From: Desulfogranum mediterraneum DSM 13871
GTDB lineage: Bacteria; Desulfobacterota; Desulfobulbia; Desulfobulbales; Desulfobulbaceae
DNA: 64,000 bases
Reading direction: 5' to 3'
Assembly (NCBI RefSeq): GCF_000429965.1
Contig: NZ_AUCW01000018.1
Coordinates: 1 to 64,000, forward strand
Shown here: positions 62,638 to 64,000 of the stretch, piece after piece
Position numbering within the stretch: the first letter of the stretch is position 1
Layout: each line of letters opens with the position of its first letter
The notes under the pieces: generated by a model
What the model was told of the DNA's origin: nothing
The model's input: only the letters and a program-made list of their open reading frames with translations
The model's database searches: none
Position numbers and translations under genes: made by a program

Positions 62638-63558
62638 ATGACCACGAGCAAAACCGGTATCGACCTGATTGGCTTTCCCATGGATCTGGGGGCAGATCGC
62701 CGGGGGGTCGACATGGGCCCGTCGGCACTGCGGATCGCCTGTCTTCGGGAACGGCTGGGCCAACTGGGTTACCTGGTCAGCGATCTGGGGGATATCCCCA
62801 TCGAGATCCGGGAGCGACTCCTGGTGGACAACCCCAGGCTCAAGTACCTCCAGGAGATTGTCCGCCGGGCGGAAATTCTGGCCGGCATGGTGGAGGAGTC
62901 CCTGGCCGCTGATCGTCTGCCCCTCTGCATCGGCGGCGATCACTCCATCGGTTTGGGCAGTATCGCCGGAGTCGCCGCCTCCTGTCGGCAGAGGGGCTCT
63001 ACCCCCGGGGTGCTCTGGATAGACGCCCATCCGGATATGAATACCGAGTCCACCACCCCCTCGGGTAATATCCACGGCATGCCTCTGGCCGCCAGCCTGG
63101 GCTATGGTCACCCCGGCCTGGTTAACCTCCATGTTCCGGGCGCGAAAGTTGCCCCGGAACATACGGCCCTGATTGCTGTACGGCGGATAGATCCTGGCGA
63201 GCGTGAGCTCATCCGCCAAACAGGGGTGATGGTCTACACCATGACCGATATTGACCGCCGCGGCCTGGCCGAGATTATCGATGAGGTGCTGGATATCCTG
63301 GCCCGTCGCGTCCAACACCTCCATGTCAGCTTCGACCTGGACAGCGTAGATCCCGAAGTTGCCGTGGGGGTCGGCACCCCTGTGCCGGGCGGTTTAAACT
63401 ACCGGGAAGCCCATTTACTGATGGAAACCATAGCAGAATACGGCTGTCTGGCCTCCATGGATATCGCAGAGGTCAATCCCATTGTGGATAGTCGCAACCA
63501 GAGTGCGGTCTTTGCGGTGGAGCTCATTGCCTCTGTCCTGGGGATGCGGATTTTATAG
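62638..63558 (+). CDS. rocF: Arginase family hydrolase, probable arginase
   Basis: 306 residues, arginase length. Dimanganese motifs are CIGGDHSIGLGS, WIDAHPDMNTESTTPSGNIH and VSFDLDSVDPEVAVGVGTPV. The first GFPMDLGADRRGVDMGPSAL is typical of arginases (GxxxxxGxxGVxxGP). It hydrolyses arginine to ornithine and urea, feeding the divergent ornithine cyclodeaminase 86 bp away. Agmatinase activity cannot be excluded without alignment, but the Gly-x-Asn-Ile-His segment favours arginase. Confidence 0.93.
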   Translation: MTTSKTGIDLIGFPMDLGADRRGVDMGPSALRIACLRERLGQLGYLVSDLGDIPIEIRERLLVDNPRLKYLQEIVRRAEILAGMVEESLAADRLPLCIGGDHSIGLGSIAGVAASCRQRGSTPGVLWIDAHPDMNTESTTPSGNIHGMPLAASLGYGHPGLVNLHVPGAKVAPEHTALIAVRRIDPGERELIRQTGVMVYTMTDIDRRGLAEIIDEVLDILARRVQHLHVSFDLDSVDPEVAVGVGTPVPGGLNYREAHLLMETIAEYGCLASMDIAEVNPIVDSRNQSAVFAVELIASVLGMRIL

Positions 63559-63649
63559 GATCTCTGGGAAAGCGTGCTCGAAATGATATCGTTTTCAGGG
63601 GAAATTGGGTATAGTGTGTGAACCCTCCCAATTCAGGGATGGAGAAGAG

Positions 63650-63724
63650 ATGAATGACAGGATGAAACGAGATGCAGCCAGGAAACACGGCAAGCCTCCC
63701 TGGGGCTTACCAGGGCCACTGTAA
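63650..63724 (+). CDS. Possible 24-residue peptide ahead of tsaE
   Basis: ATG 63650 lies behind GGAGAAG and encodes MNDRMKRDAARKHGKPPWGL plus PGPL, ending 4 bp before the tsaE ATG. The peptide is very basic. It could be a leader affecting tsaE translation or a chance frame. Confidence 0.35.
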   Translation: MNDRMKRDAARKHGKPPWGLPGPL

Positions 63725-63728
63725 AGAC

Positions 63729-64000
63729 ATGCGAACAGACGACAACCAGCCCCTCAGCTGCCCCGGGCCCATGAACCTTGACCAGCTCTCCCTGTTCGGC
63801 CGACAGTTGGCTGGGATGCTGCTCCCAGGCGATCTCCTTCTCCTCCAGGGAGAACTCGGCGCCGGCAAGACCACCCTGGTGCAGCAGATTGCCCAGGGCC
63901 TGGAGGTCGGAGCAGACCAGTATGTCTCCAGCCCCTCGTATGCCCTGCTCCATGAATACTCCGGCCGACTGCCTGTCTATCACATGGACCTCTACCGGCT
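63729..64000 (+). CDS. tsaE: tRNA threonylcarbamoyladenosine synthesis ATPase, partial
   Basis: The first 90 codons; the gene runs off the window. The Walker A GELGAGKTTLVQQIAQGL and the TsaE segment VSSPSYALLHEYSGRLPVYH followed by MDLYRL are diagnostic. TsaE works with TsaB, TsaC/C2 and TsaD in making t6A37 of tRNAs. Confidence 0.93.
   Translation, partial: MRTDDNQPLSCPGPMNLDQLSLFGRQLAGMLLPGDLLLLQGELGAGKTTLVQQIAQGLEVGADQYVSSPSYALLHEYSGRLPVYHMDLYR

Noticed and set aside
1-64000. tRNA, rRNA and CRISPR arrays
   Set aside because: I looked for T-loop GGTTCGAATCC patterns, rRNA core sequences and regularly spaced repeats and found none; a tRNAscan-SE or CRISPR search would be decisive.

Overview
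The window is GC-rich bacterial chromosome with mostly short gaps and many coupled genes. The content points to an anaerobic deltaproteobacterium (Desulfobacterota), most likely Desulfobulbales-like: a strict-anaerobe type hybrid cluster protein, NrfHA nitrite reductase, a DsrC-family protein, a probable selenocysteine protein, a PEP-CTERM protein and sigma-54-type promoters. This placement is inferred from gene content only; there is no rRNA or marker alignment.

Layout. 1-360: remnant of an IS66 transposase with its terminal repeat, abutting a palindromic repeat cluster from another element. 0.4-2.1 kb: GntR regulator and TauE/SafE permease. 2.2-6.5 kb (minus): nrfHA and hcp for nitrite and nitrogen-oxide stress, with an FNR-like site at -41.5 of a predicted hcp promoter. 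6.7-10.7 kb: small membrane proteins, an EamA permease, coaD, a nuclease-fold protein and a VanY-type lipoprotein peptidase. 10.9-15.8 kb: thiamine salvage operon thiM-thiE-thiD-thiZ-thiX-thiY. 17.1-17.6 kb: a C-GCAxxG-C-C redox protein whose first motif cysteine is an in-frame UGA followed by a bSECIS-like hairpin. 17.9-26.1 kb: AEC permease, selO, ridA, pncA-pncB, a NYN-domain protein, an amino-acid racemase and a second EamA permease. 26.4-27.1 kb: an unusual DsrC-like protein plus a small Cys-rich partner. 27.3-38.5 kb: a PilZ protein, a tandem CDP-alcohol phosphatidyltransferase fusion, YkgJ, YitT, a CPA1 antiporter with a cNMP domain, a third EamA permease, an alkyltransferase-like protein, a secreted nuclease and a hemerythrin-GGDEF protein. 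38.8-44.2 kb: a PEP-CTERM protein with a sigma-54-like promoter, a secreted tail-collar protein, Sel1 and STN/HEAT proteins, an acyltransferase and YwbE. 44.3-52.2 kb: hrpA, galU, priA and zraP. 52.5-56.8 kb: a ZraS-like kinase, YqgE, a second YkgJ, rlmH and a GNAT. 56.9-61.3 kb: a complete two-gene sugar PTS. 61.4-63.6 kb: divergent ornithine cyclodeaminase and arginase, i.e. arginine to proline. The window ends inside tsaE.

Four dispersed copies of a roughly 120-150 bp palindromic repeat with ACCTTGAAAAA ends lie in intergenic regions, together with REP-like hairpins. The strongest leads are the UGA-encoded redox protein, the fused phosphatidyltransferase, the DsrC variant with displaced cysteines, and the repeat family.
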